Shown: positions 8,541-16,592 of the stretch, piece after piece
Numbering within the stretch: position 1 is the stretch's first letter
How the letters are laid out: each line of letters starts with the position of its first letter
DNA from: Acidimicrobiia bacterium
Lineage (GTDB): Bacteria; Actinomycetota; Acidimicrobiia; Acidimicrobiales; Poriferisodalaceae
Reading direction: 5' to 3'
Length of the DNA: 34,286 nucleotides
NCBI GenBank assembly: GCA_022820505.1
Contig: JAJEFK010000047.1
Span: 1 to 34,286 of the forward strand
Position numbers and translations under genes: made by a program
The notes under the pieces: model-generated
Database searches by the model: none
What the model was told of the DNA's origin: nothing
The model's input: only the letters and a program-made list of their open reading frames with translations

Positions 8541-9413
8541 TCAGTTGCCGACGATCAATGCGGAGTTGTCGTGCTTCGAGGTCGGCTTGCGACCGAGCAC
8601 TATCTCCGGAGTGAGCAGGTCAACCGGTCCGGGCATGCCGTCGGGGTCGGAGTAGTAGCCGAGCGCATAGTTGCCCATCGAGTAGCCCATCAGATCTGCC
8701 AGATCGGGATCGAGGTCTTTGGCGATGCTCGGCGGGCACGAGAGGAACTGGTTCTCCTCAGTGCGCAGCCAGCCAAGCGTGTAGGTGATGTTGATGCCGG
8801 TACGTTCGGCATCGCTGCGGTTTTCACCGCCGCCGTGGATCACCGAGCCCGAGTACAGCAGCACCGATCCGGCCCCCATGGCGGCCTGAGTCTTCTCATC
8901 GTCGTCGGCCCTGCGCTCGGGATCCCATCCGGGGCTGCCCGGAACGATGCGAGTGCCGCCGTTGGCGGGTGTGAAGTCGCTGAGCGCCCACATGGTGTTG
9001 AACTGCGGATCAATCTCCCTGGGGACGTAGCCGCCCCATGCGTCCCGGTCGCGGTGCAGCGGCTGGGTGCCCTGGCCGGGCTTGATGTTGATGACCTGGG
9101 TCAGGTGCAGCTGGATCTTGTTGGTGTAGGGGCCGAGGAACCGGTTGGCCATGTCGATGACCTTGGGGTGCATTACCAACTCACGGCATGCGGGCGAGCG
9201 TGCGACCAGCGCCCCGGTGCGGGTCGTGTTGTGACCGGAGAAGTTGTCGAGCCCGCCTGGGGTTCGGTCGATCCACGGCCGCAGTTCGGCCTCGAGCCGG
9301 TTCAGCATGTCGACATCGATGGCGTCCTCGATGATGGCACCGCCGTCGATCCGCACGACCTCCACGATCTCCTCGTCCGGTGTGTCCAGGGTGAAACGCG
9401 CGAGCTCGGCCAT
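8541..9413 (-). CDS. Phytanoyl-CoA dioxygenase (PhyH) family Fe(II)/2-oxoglutarate oxygenase
   Basis: A 290-residue double-stranded beta-helix oxygenase. The iron triad is visible as H120 and D122 (PLHRDRD) and the distal H193 (VIHGGGENRSDAERTG), followed by the region that holds 2-oxoglutarate. The start is placed at ATG 9413 because recognisable sequence begins there; the open frame continues upstream but only through proline- and arginine-rich, unfamily-like sequence that overlaps the next gene. PhyH members hydroxylate unactivated carbons in fatty acyl-CoAs, free amino acids, ectoine or natural products. Upstream of a phospho-lyase and a kinase, I infer that it creates the hydroxyl that is then phosphorylated and eliminated. 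Confidence 0.83.
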   Translation of the reverse strand: MAELARFTLDTPDEEIVEVVRIDGGAIIEDAIDVDMLNRLEAELRPWIDRTPGGLDNFSGHNTTRTGALVARSPACRELVMHPKVIDMANRFLGPYTNKIQLHLTQVINIKPGQGTQPLHRDRDAWGGYVPREIDPQFNTMWALSDFTPANGGTRIVPGSPGWDPERRADDDEKTQAAMGAGSVLLYSGSVIHGGGENRSDAERTGINITYTLGWLRTEENQFLSCPPSIAKDLDPDLADLMGYSMGNYALGYYSDPDGMPGPVDLLTPEIVLGRKPTSKHDNSALIVGN

Positions 9414-9438
9414 GGGCCAACAGTACGCGCTGCCGCAA

Positions 9439-9906
9439 TCACATACAGGTGCGACGTTGCGCTCGAATCGCGGTGGGCATGGCTGAGGCGGAGCTAGCGG
9501 CTCGGCCCGGTGTGGGGCGCCGCACGGTCTGGGTTGCTCTTCGATCGTGCGTGCGCTGTCGCTCTGAGGCACACGCACGGCGTGCTGGCATCGCTCTCGC
9601 TCCGATCATGTGAGAGATGGCCACGAGGCCGTGGTGGAAGAAGCGGTCGTTCGCGTCGCTCCACACGCCGTATGCGTCGAGCTCGGCGCGCATCTGCGCC
9701 ATCTCTGCGTCGACCCGTCGCTCATAGTCATCCATTCGCTGTTCGAGGCGCTGCAGCTTGGCCTCGGTGTCCCTGACAAACCGGCGGTAGCGCCGCAGAA
9801 CGCGGAGGTGACCTATGGCACAGATGGCCATGACGATCGCCAGCCCCGCGTAGAACCACGGCTTCGGAATGCCTGCGGCGAGCAGCGACGCGTAGCCGGC
9901 CGTCAC
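9439..9906 (-). CDS. Small membrane-anchored coiled-coil protein of unknown function
   Basis: A 155-residue reading frame I do not recognise. From GTG 9906, which has AGGAG seven bases upstream, it has a hydrophobic segment at about residues 17-34, then a highly charged heptad-like stretch at 36-79, a short conserved-looking part to about 100, and a low-complexity Arg/Ala tail. This is the pattern of a one-helix inner-membrane protein with a cytoplasmic coiled coil. It ends 25 bp before the PhyH start, so it may head the operon. The tail could be read-through after loss of an earlier stop. The frame on the other strand here looks like a shadow. Confidence 0.5.
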   Translation of the reverse strand: MTAGYASLLAAGIPKPWFYAGLAIVMAICAIGHLRVLRRYRRFVRDTEAKLQRLEQRMDDYERRVDAEMAQMRAELDAYGVWSDANDRFFHHGLVAISHMIGARAMPARRACASERQRTHDRRATQTVRRPTPGRAASSASAMPTAIRAQRRTCM

Positions 9907-10096
9907 GATCCGGCTCCTGCCGTGCGCAGCGCGTGTATGTCCTGCGTTGGAGATGTCATTGGACCACATCAACAGATTGGCTGAATGAAATCAACTGAAT
10001 TAGATGAAAACTCCTGAAAACAGCAACAATCGGTCCCGTGAAGCCGTGCCGCTCGGCTTCTGAATTCACGCCGCCCGTGGGCCTACGCTGCGCCTC
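9907..10096. promoter_or_regulatory. Divergent intergenic region with AT-rich block and hairpin
   Basis: This 190-bp gap separates the minus-strand operon from the DUF7064 operon and should hold both promoters. Bases 9965-10030 are unusually AT-rich for this window and contain five TGAA steps (for example CTGAATGAAATC and CTGAATTAGATGAAAA), which could be regulator contacts. A 7-bp hairpin, GAAGCCG (10040-10046) with CGGCTTC (10054-10060), lies just upstream of the plus-strand -10 box. Confidence 0.4.
10084..10089 (+). promoter_or_regulatory. TANNNT -10 box for a leaderless mRNA
   Basis: TACGCT is followed by exactly seven bases and then the GTG start at 10097. No Shine-Dalgarno sequence is present. 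In actinobacteria this spacing puts the transcription start at or next to the start codon. The same hexamer and spacing recur at 27126. Confidence 0.55.
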
Positions 10097-11071
10097 GTGA
10101 GTCAGGCATCGGGCAGCATCCCCGTCTTCACTGCCGAAGACGACGGCTTTCACGCGCATCTGCGAGGTGACGACTGGTGGTTCACCGAAACGGCTTGGTT
10201 CTCGTTCCACCACCGCGAGCGACGGCTCGGAGGCTGGCTCTACACGCTGGCCCGCCACAACATCGGCACGATCTCGGGCGGGGCCTGGGTGTGGGACGAC
10301 ACCGCACACTTGCCGTGGGAGGTGCCATACAGCGCCAACCTCACGGCCCTGCGCCTGCCGCCCGAGCTCGACCTGCGCGACGCGACCTTGCCCAACGGCG
10401 TCAGCGTCCGCGCCGAGATCCCGACGATGGCCTACCGGCTCGGCTACGACGACCCTGGCCGCTTCAGCGCCGATCTGCGCTTCGAGGCGGTCGTGGCGCC
10501 GAGGCCGCTGACGGCGGGTGACTCGACGTTCGGCCGCTCCGCGCACTTCGACCAGATCGGACGGGTGACCGGCCAGATCCAGCTCAACGGCGAGGACATC
10601 GACATCGACTGCTGGTCGATGCGCGACCGCACGTGGGGCCGGCGACCAGAGGACCGTCCCCGCCAGGCCGCATACGTCACCGGCGCTGGGGACGACGGTT
10701 CGGGTTTCCTTGCGGTCACCAACACCCGGGAAGGGTTCGACCGCGTCGCGTATGGCTTCGTTCAGCACGGCGACGCGCAGGCGAGCCTTGTCGATGGTGA
10801 GCGCACGGTGCGCCGGAGCCCCGATGGCTGGATCTCCGAGATCCGCATCGATGCCGTGGATGCCGCCGGTGAGCGCTTCGTGGCGTCCGGCAGCCCGGTC
10901 AGCCGGATCGTCATCAACCGCCACAGCTTCATCGACATCAACAGCCTCATTCGATGGGAGGTCGACGGTGTGGGCGAGTGGTGGGGCGAAGATCAGGACA
11001 TGTGGCCCACCCACCGCTTCGCCGCAGCCAAGCGCAGCGGAGATTGGTCTTTCCCGGCTTCTCGACGATGA
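10097..11071 (+). CDS. DUF7064-like protein of unknown function
   Basis: A 324-residue protein, tryptophan-rich and without membrane segments. It resembles the DUF7064/DUF7065 group by its beta-rich pattern and the central motif SMRDRTWGRR (about residues 173-182), which also recalls the AttH/CrtC-like lipocalin-type hydratases. The N-terminal part (GDDWWFTETAWFSF) is typical of proteins in this group. The GTG start follows a leaderless-type -10 box. The stop overlaps the next gene (ATGA). Such proteins are often encoded beside phosphotransferase-family proteins, as here. The biochemical role is unknown; a hydrophobic-ligand or CoA-ester role is a guess. Confidence 0.65.
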   Translation: MSQASGSIPVFTAEDDGFHAHLRGDDWWFTETAWFSFHHRERRLGGWLYTLARHNIGTISGGAWVWDDTAHLPWEVPYSANLTALRLPPELDLRDATLPNGVSVRAEIPTMAYRLGYDDPGRFSADLRFEAVVAPRPLTAGDSTFGRSAHFDQIGRVTGQIQLNGEDIDIDCWSMRDRTWGRRPEDRPRQAAYVTGAGDDGSGFLAVTNTREGFDRVAYGFVQHGDAQASLVDGERTVRRSPDGWISEIRIDAVDAAGERFVASGSPVSRIVINRHSFIDINSLIRWEVDGVGEWWGEDQDMWPTHRFAAAKRSGDWSFPASRR

Positions 11072-11505
11072 CTGCCGACGACCACGAACTGCTGTCACGG
11101 CTTGCTGACACAGTGCGCAATCAGATTGCACCGGCGGTCGATGACGAGTACGCCCGCACGCAGGCCTTCATGGCCTCGGTGATCTTGCAGCGATTGGCGA
11201 AGCAGTCCCAGTTCGCCGACGAGCACCGCGCAGCCGAGACCGCCGACATCGCAGCTCTGGCCGATCAGCTCGACGCTGCGTTCGCGCAAGCCGACGCCGC
11301 TGGGGAGACCGAGGCAGCCGTTCCCGAAGATCTCCGTGACGCGGTCACTCGCATGAGGCAACGGTCGTCGATTGCCGCAGCATCGGAGGTCATAACGGCT
11401 CTGTACGGGTGGGATCCCTCCCATCCCGTCGCCAGAGCGGCCTTGGCGGCGGTCCGTGGCGTGCTGCGCCGGGACATCGACCGTCGCATGGAGATAGCGC
11501 AGTGA
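11068..11505 (+). CDS. DUF6285-like small helical protein
   Basis: A 145-residue, almost entirely alpha-helical protein without Cys-rich, metal-binding or membrane features. The features I can match to DUF6285 are the N-terminal segment (LADTVRNQIAPAVDDEYARTQAF without the last few residues), the QRLAKQ helix, and its place directly before a phosphotransferase gene. The ATG overlaps the upstream stop (ATGA) and the stop overlaps the next GTG (GTGA), so expression of the three proteins is coupled and they may form a complex. An open frame extends further upstream but lies inside the preceding gene. No enzymatic role can be assigned. Confidence 0.68.
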   Translation: MTADDHELLSRLADTVRNQIAPAVDDEYARTQAFMASVILQRLAKQSQFADEHRAAETADIAALADQLDAAFAQADAAGETEAAVPEDLRDAVTRMRQRSSIAAASEVITALYGWDPSHPVARAALAAVRGVLRRDIDRRMEIAQ

Positions 11506-12557
11506 GCGCGGCGGGTGCCGCCACTCATGATCACGCCGGCCTGGCGGGTGTTCTCAGCGACTATCTCGCCGAGCAGCTGGACGCCGCTGGACCTGTTGCC
11601 ATCAGCGGCATGGAGCGCATTGCTGTGGGCTGGTCGCACGAGACCTGGCTGTTCGAGGCCGTGTGGTCCGACGGCGCCGACGAGCAGCGCCAGGCGTTCT
11701 GCCTGAGACGCGACCCGGGCAACGCCCTGCTGCGGCAGGAATCCGATCTCGGCGAGCAGTTTCGGGTGCTGAAGTGTCTTGAGCCGACGGAAGTGCCCGC
11801 CCCGCGTGCGTACTGGTACGAACCCGACCCAGAGGTCCTCGGCGCCCCTGCCATCGTGATGGAACGGGTGCCCGGCGAATGCCCGAGCCCTTGGCGCCGT
11901 GCCGGCCGCGACTACTACACCGCAGCGGCTGAGCGGGGTGTGCTGCCGGCCAGCTTCACCGATGCGCTGGCTGCCGTGCACAACGTCGACTGGCGGGCTG
12001 CGGGCCTCGACTTCCTGGGCGTGCCGTCGGGAGACAGCGATTTCGCGTTGCGCGAGATCGCCAAGTGGGAGGCACTCATCGACGAGTCAGGCCATCCGGG
12101 CCATCCGATCCTCGCTGACCTGATCGGCTGGCTGCGCCACCACGCGCCCGTCACGGAGCAGCTCACTCTCGTGCACGGTGCGTACCGCACCGGGAATGTG
12201 CTGATCCACGAAGACCGGGTGTCTGCGGTGCTCGACTGGGAGCTGCAGGTCATCGGCGACCCGATGTACGACGTGGCCTACGTGCTCACCGAGCTCAACC
12301 GGGAAGGCACCGAGCTGCTCTCGAACGTGGTGCCCCGGGGGCTGTTCTTCGAGCGGTACCAGCAGGCCACCGGCATCGACATCGATCTCGAGCGCTGCGC
12401 GTACTACCAGCTGCTCTACGCCATGCGCTCGGCGGCGTTCTGGATGAGCGCCGCAGGGCTGTATGCCGACGGTTCCAACAGCGACCTGCGGCTGGCCCGC
12501 ACGCATTGGTCGGTCACGGTGGCACTCGAACGCGCCGCGACCGAACTCGGCTACTAG
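11502..12557 (+). CDS. Phosphotransferase-family protein (ACAD10/11 kinase-domain-like), catalytic Asp replaced
   Basis: A 351-residue protein of the aminoglycoside-phosphotransferase fold, in the branch related to the kinase domain of ACAD10/ACAD11. Recognisable parts are the N-lobe GWSHETWLF (about residues 43-51), IVMERVPGE in the hinge, and the C-lobe sequence AVLDWELQVIGDPMYDVAY. The catalytic loop reads HGAYRTGN (H225 to N232), where the family has HGDxxxxN; the GCG codon at 12180-12182 makes residue 227 Ala instead of the catalytic Asp. The metal-binding Asp in LDWE is kept. It is therefore either a pseudokinase that still binds nucleotide or a kinase with a shifted mechanism. The GTG start overlaps the previous stop. 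Confidence 0.8.
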   Translation: MSAAGAATHDHAGLAGVLSDYLAEQLDAAGPVAISGMERIAVGWSHETWLFEAVWSDGADEQRQAFCLRRDPGNALLRQESDLGEQFRVLKCLEPTEVPAPRAYWYEPDPEVLGAPAIVMERVPGECPSPWRRAGRDYYTAAAERGVLPASFTDALAAVHNVDWRAAGLDFLGVPSGDSDFALREIAKWEALIDESGHPGHPILADLIGWLRHHAPVTEQLTLVHGAYRTGNVLIHEDRVSAVLDWELQVIGDPMYDVAYVLTELNREGTELLSNVVPRGLFFERYQQATGIDIDLERCAYYQLLYAMRSAAFWMSAAGLYADGSNSDLRLARTHWSVTVALERAATELGY

Positions 12558-12569
12558 CCGGGCCCGGGC

Positions 12570-13565
12570 TCAGGCGGCGAATGCGTCGATCATGGCGTGC
12601 ACGTCGCCCAGCGGGTACAGGATCGGGCAGGTGGCGCCGGTGGCGAGGTAGCCGTCGACGGCCTCGCGGGCTTCCGCGGGAGTGCCCGAGGCAGTGAGCA
12701 TCTGCACGATGTCGTCGGGCACCAGGCGCGATGCGGCCTCGACCTGCTCGGCGGTCGCCGGCCAGGTGAGCACCTTGCCGACCTCTTCCAGCAGCGAATC
12801 CGGCACGCCGGACGCCTTCATGATGTGCGGCTGCTGGCCGAGGTATTGGGTGACCATGTTCCGGGCCATGTCGAGTGCGGTCGCACGGTCCTCATGCACC
12901 GAGCACACCACGAGCTGCGGCCGGTCCAGGTCGTCGACGCTTCGTCCCGCCGAGGCTGCGCCGCGCTCCAGTGCATCCATGGCCCGGCTGTTGTAGTCGG
13001 GCGAGACCAGGTAGTTGAGCACGACGCCGTCGGCGATCTCGCCGGTCAGCTCCATCATATTCATGCCTGTGGCACCGATGTAGATCGGCACGTCTTTCGG
13101 CCGTCGCTCCTGGTACACGTAGTCGAGCTCGACGTCGTCGAGGTGGACGTGGTCGCCGTGGAACGTCACGTTCTCGTTGGCCAGCAATGCCCGCACCACC
13201 GTGGTGACTTCGCGCATCGCACCGAGCGGCCGGGCACGGCTGATGCCCACCTTGGCCGCCAGCGGGTCCCACCAGGCGCCCAGCCCGCAGATGATGCGAC
13301 CCGGCGCAAGGTCGTCGAGCGTGGAGAACATCGATGCCAGGCGAGCCGGATTGCGGGACCAGATGTCGATGACGCCGGCGCCCACCTTGATGCGCGACGT
13401 CGTGGCCGCGAACGCCGCCATCGGCACGCTGGCCTCGCGCACGAGCCGTGAGTCGGCTTGCCAGACGGCCTCGAAGCCGCGTTCCTCCGCGTACTGCGTG
13501 AAGCCCATCGCCTCCGTGATGGTGTGCGCATCCTGCAGGTACAGCGCATTTCGTGCTGTTGTCAT
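12570..13565 (-). CDS. Luciferase-like (LLM class) F420- or FMN-dependent oxidoreductase
   Basis: A 331-residue member of the same family as the gene at 4050. Motifs include [17 protein letters not shown] near residue 25, [13 protein letters not shown] near 64, the [13 protein letters not shown] turn near 92, and [17 protein letters not shown] around 163. The start is ATG 13565, preceded by GGAGG at ten bases. The same frame stays open for another 860 bases upstream, but that stretch is antisense to the PLP gene and shows no family features. It converges with the phosphotransferase gene, only 12 bp apart, and diverges from the PLP gene. The substrate is unknown. Confidence 0.85.
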   Translation of the reverse strand: MTTARNALYLQDAHTITEAMGFTQYAEERGFEAVWQADSRLVREASVPMAAFAATTSRIKVGAGVIDIWSRNPARLASMFSTLDDLAPGRIICGLGAWWDPLAAKVGISRARPLGAMREVTTVVRALLANENVTFHGDHVHLDDVELDYVYQERRPKDVPIYIGATGMNMMELTGEIADGVVLNYLVSPDYNSRAMDALERGAASAGRSVDDLDRPQLVVCSVHEDRATALDMARNMVTQYLGQQPHIMKASGVPDSLLEEVGKVLTWPATAEQVEAASRLVPDDIVQMLTASGTPAEAREAVDGYLATGATCPILYPLGDVHAMIDAFAA

Positions 13566-13649
13566 CGGTTCACGTCCTCCCGTGCGCTTTGCCGGCGTCG
13601 CCCCGGCGCGCATCAGGGCGCCGCTCGCGGAACATAGCCTCGGTTCGGT

Positions 13650-15221
13650 ATGGCCAACCACACTGCGTCCAATCGGGCCCCCGTTGCTGCTGAGGCATTT
13701 CCCGCCAGCTACACGGCCCAGCTCGCCACAGAGGTCACCGATCCGCAAGGCCGGGCACATGTAGTGGAGCGATTCCGGGAGCAGGGCATCCGGCTGCCGA
13801 CCTTCGCCGAGCTGGCCGATCCGACGCTCATCGACCCCGACGTAGGCACCGCGCTTGCCGACGTCGACCCCGACTTCGCCGATCCCCTCAATCTGTTCCG
13901 GGTGCACTGGTTCAACGACGGAGCCGGCGGGCGCACCGAGGTGCCCGAGCATGTGGTGCTGCCGAGCGAGCTGACCGGCACGCCGGCGAAGGTCGTGGTG
14001 CTGTTCGGCAACCGGTTCCCCATGATCGGCGCGCACAAGGTGCTGGCTGCGTATTCCTGCCTCGCCCCGCGGGTGGTCTCGGGCCAGTTCGACCCCACCC
14101 GGCACCGGGCGGTGTGGCCGTCCACTGGCAACTACGCCCGCGGCGGTGTGGCGATCAGCCGGATCATGGCGTGCCGCGGGGTGGCCGTGCTGCCCGAGAA
14201 CATGAGTCGTGAGCGTTTCGAGTGGCTCGAGCGCTGGATCGCCGACCCTGCCGACGTCATCCGCACCCCCGGCTCGGAGAGCAACGTCAAGGAGATCTAC
14301 GACGCCTGCGCAGAGCTGCAACAGGATCCCGGCAACTTCATCCTGAACCAGTTCAGCGAGTTCTCGAACCACATCGGGCACTACGAAGTGACCGGCGCTG
14401 CGCTCCTGGCGGTGTTCGAACACCTGCAACAGAACGCGCCCGCGGGCAGCGAGCTGAATCTGGCTGCGTTTGTGGCCGCCAGCGGTTCAGCGGGCACGCT
14501 CGGCGCCGGCGACCGGCTCAAGGATGCCCACGGCGCCCAGATCGTGGCGGTCGAGGCGCTCGAATGCCCGACCATGCTCTACAACGGCTACGGCGAGCAC
14601 AATATCCAGGGCATCGGCGACAAGCACATCCCGCTCATCCACAACGTCATGAACACCGATGTGATCGTCGGTGTCAGCGACCATGCAACCGACGGGCTCG
14701 GGCTGGTGTTCAACACCGAAGCTGGCCGGGACGCCTTGCGCGAGCACCTGGGTGCAGCATCGTGGGTGCTCGACGAACTCGGACATTTCGGCTACTCGTC
14801 GATCTGCAACTCTCTCGCCGCAGCCCGTGCGGCCAACGAGCTGGGTCTCGGGCCCGACGACGTGGTCATGACAGTGGCGACCGACGGTTTCGAGATGTAC
14901 TACTCCGAGCGGGAGCGCCATCTCGCAGAACGCCATGCGAACGGCTTCGACGCCGGGACAGCGCGCAGCATCATCGAACGCCACCTCGCGCCTGAGGCCA
15001 GCAGCGACGATGCGCCCCACATCGAGGTGCTGTCGGACCGGGGCCGCGACCGGATCTTCAACCTCGGCTACTACACCTGGGTCGAGCAGCAAGGAGTCCC
15101 GCTGGAGGACTTCGAGGCCCGCCGCGACCAAGCCTTCTGGGACTCGCTCAGAGGACTGCCACAGCTCTGGGACGACATGATCAACGAGCTCAACGACGAA
15201 GTCGCCGCCACCTTCGTGTGA
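13650..15221 (+). CDS. Large PLP-dependent enzyme, fold type II (cysteine synthase/threonine dehydratase superfamily)
   Basis: A 523-residue protein, well above the 320-400 residues usual for this fold. The likely Schiff-base lysine is K130 in [13 protein letters not shown] cofactor-ring-stacking STGNYARGG loop follows at about 164, and the phosphate-binding glycine loop appears as [12 protein letters not shown] near residue 280. About 110 N-terminal residues precede the catalytic core and the C-terminus is also extended. Such enzymes do beta-elimination, beta-replacement or deamination on amino acids. It heads a plus-strand run with two carbamoylases and a molybdenum hydroxylase, so it may process the released amino acid. 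A TAGCCT box lies nine bases before the ATG. The exact reaction is not recognisable. Confidence 0.78.
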   Translation: MANHTASNRAPVAAEAFPASYTAQLATEVTDPQGRAHVVERFREQGIRLPTFAELADPTLIDPDVGTALADVDPDFADPLNLFRVHWFNDGAGGRTEVPEHVVLPSELTGTPAKVVVLFGNRFPMIGAHKVLAAYSCLAPRVVSGQFDPTRHRAVWPSTGNYARGGVAISRIMACRGVAVLPENMSRERFEWLERWIADPADVIRTPGSESNVKEIYDACAELQQDPGNFILNQFSEFSNHIGHYEVTGAALLAVFEHLQQNAPAGSELNLAAFVAASGSAGTLGAGDRLKDAHGAQIVAVEALECPTMLYNGYGEHNIQGIGDKHIPLIHNVMNTDVIVGVSDHATDGLGLVFNTEAGRDALREHLGAASWVLDELGHFGYSSICNSLAAARAANELGLGPDDVVMTVATDGFEMYYSERERHLAERHANGFDAGTARSIIERHLAPEASSDDAPHIEVLSDRGRDRIFNLGYYTWVEQQGVPLEDFEARRDQAFWDSLRGLPQLWDDMINELNDEVAATFV

Positions 15222-15305
15222 GCAAAGGTGAGGCATGCGAGTGGCGGCACGTGACGTGACGGACTGCGATGCGGCCCGGGCGGATAGCGATGAGAGAATG
15301 AAGCC

Positions 15306-16592
15306 ATGAGCGGATCGGCCGGAGGGGCACCCCGCATCGACGGTGAGCGCTTGATGGCACGGCTGGACGAGCTGGCCCAGATCGGTGCCATCGAGGGCAC
15401 GACCGGCAACTGCCGGCTTGCGCTCACCGACGAGGACCGGGCCGGGCGTGACCTAGTCGGCACGTGGATGGCAGATCTGGGTCTCGAAGTCACTGTCGAC
15501 GGCCTGGGCAATGTCGTGGCCTGCACGGAGCCGGGAGGCATTGCCGACTCGGTGATGATGGGCAGCCACATCGACACCGTTGCCACCGGCGGCCGCTACG
15601 ACGGCAATCTCGGCGTGCTGGCCGGGCTGGAGGTGATCGAGTCGGTGCTGGCGAGCGGCCGCGTGCCCGCTCGCCCCCTGTCGGTGGCGTACTTCACCGA
15701 CGAGGAAGGCAGCCGATTCGCGCCCGACATGCTCGGCAGCCTCGCCTACGTGGGCGGCATGGCCCTCGAGGAAGCCTTGGAGATCACCGACCGCGACGGC
15801 ATCGCGGTGGGCGACGAGCTGGATCGCATCGGCTATCGCGGTGCCGCGCCTGTGCCTGGCACAGTGCCCTACGCCTACATGGAGCTGCACATCGAGCAGG
15901 GCCCGGTGCTGGAATTCCATGAGACCCAGATCGGCGTGGTGGAAGGCGTGCAGGGCATCTCGTGGACCGAGGTCACGCTCGGTGGCCAGTCGAATCACGC
16001 CGGCACCACGCCGATGCCGCTGCGGCGCGACGCCGGGCTCGCTGCGTGCCGCATAGCCGGCGAGGTACGCGAACTGGCACACAACATCGGCGACTCGCAG
16101 GTCGGCACCGTCGGTTCCATCTCGCTGGTGCCCAACCTGGTGAATGTCATCGCAGGCTCGGCGGTGATGACAGTGGATCTGCGCAACACCTCCGAGGCGA
16201 TGCTGCAGCATGCGGAGTCCCGCCTCGACGAGATCGTCAACCGCATCGCCGACGGGGAGCACCTCGATGCCTCTATGCGGCGCACTGCACGCTTCGAGCC
16301 GGTGGAGTTCCATCCAGCGGTCATCGATCTTGTCGAGCGCTGCGCTGCCGAAGCGGGCCTAACGCACCGTCGCATGCCGTCTGGCGCAGGACACGACGCA
16401 CAGATGCTGGCTCGTGTCTGCCCGACCGCAATGATCTTCGTGCCCAGCTTCGACGGGGTCAGTCACAACCCGGCCGAGTACACGTCGCCCGAGGACATCG
16501 AGGCAGGCGCGAATCTGCTGGCCGACGTCGTCTGGCGACTGGCCAGCGGCGACATCGACGGCGAGCTGACCGCCAACGGAGCGCCAGCGTGA
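15306..16592 (+). CDS. M20-family amidohydrolase: N-carbamoyl-L-amino-acid hydrolase / allantoate amidohydrolase type
   Basis: A 428-residue Zn-dependent hydrolase, of normal family length. Metal-site residues are visible: H88 in MGSHIDTV, D99 in GGRYDGN, and E133/E134 in FTDEEGSRF. Further markers are ELHIEQGPVLE, the dimerisation-domain loop SNHAGTTPMP and the C-terminal GAGHDAQ and SHNPAEY motifs. Family members cleave the ureido group of N-carbamoyl-L-amino acids, allantoate, ureidoglycolate or beta-ureidopropionate, releasing ammonia and CO2. YgeY of the E. coli purine-associated cluster is also an M20 enzyme, though of another branch. The stop overlaps the start of a D-carbamoylase, implying one pathway. 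Stereochemistry and substrate are inferred from family, not proven. Confidence 0.88.
   Translation: MSGSAGGAPRIDGERLMARLDELAQIGAIEGTTGNCRLALTDEDRAGRDLVGTWMADLGLEVTVDGLGNVVACTEPGGIADSVMMGSHIDTVATGGRYDGNLGVLAGLEVIESVLASGRVPARPLSVAYFTDEEGSRFAPDMLGSLAYVGGMALEEALEITDRDGIAVGDELDRIGYRGAAPVPGTVPYAYMELHIEQGPVLEFHETQIGVVEGVQGISWTEVTLGGQSNHAGTTPMPLRRDAGLAACRIAGEVRELAHNIGDSQVGTVGSISLVPNLVNVIAGSAVMTVDLRNTSEAMLQHAESRLDEIVNRIADGEHLDASMRRTARFEPVEFHPAVIDLVERCAAEAGLTHRRMPSGAGHDAQMLARVCPTAMIFVPSFDGVSHNPAEYTSPEDIEAGANLLADVVWRLASGDIDGELTANGAPA

Noticed and set aside
7249..8655. A 468-codon plus-strand frame
   Set aside because: It is antisense to the class-III aminotransferase-fold gene and shows no recognisable motif.
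8502..9497. A 331-codon plus-strand frame
   Set aside because: It is a shadow of the PhyH gene, whose iron ligands are intact on the minus strand.
9610..9984. Plus-strand frame opposite the small membrane protein
   Set aside because: The minus-strand frame has a ribosome site, a hydrophobic helix and a coiled coil; the plus-strand one has none of these.
9956..11131. A 391-codon minus-strand frame
   Set aside because: It is antisense to the DUF7064-like gene and runs across its promoter; composition is Arg/Val/Ala-rich with no motif.
12570..14429. Apparent 619-residue luciferase-like fusion protein
   Set aside because: The upstream part is antisense to the PLP gene. A good ribosome site and the family N-terminus place the start at 13565.
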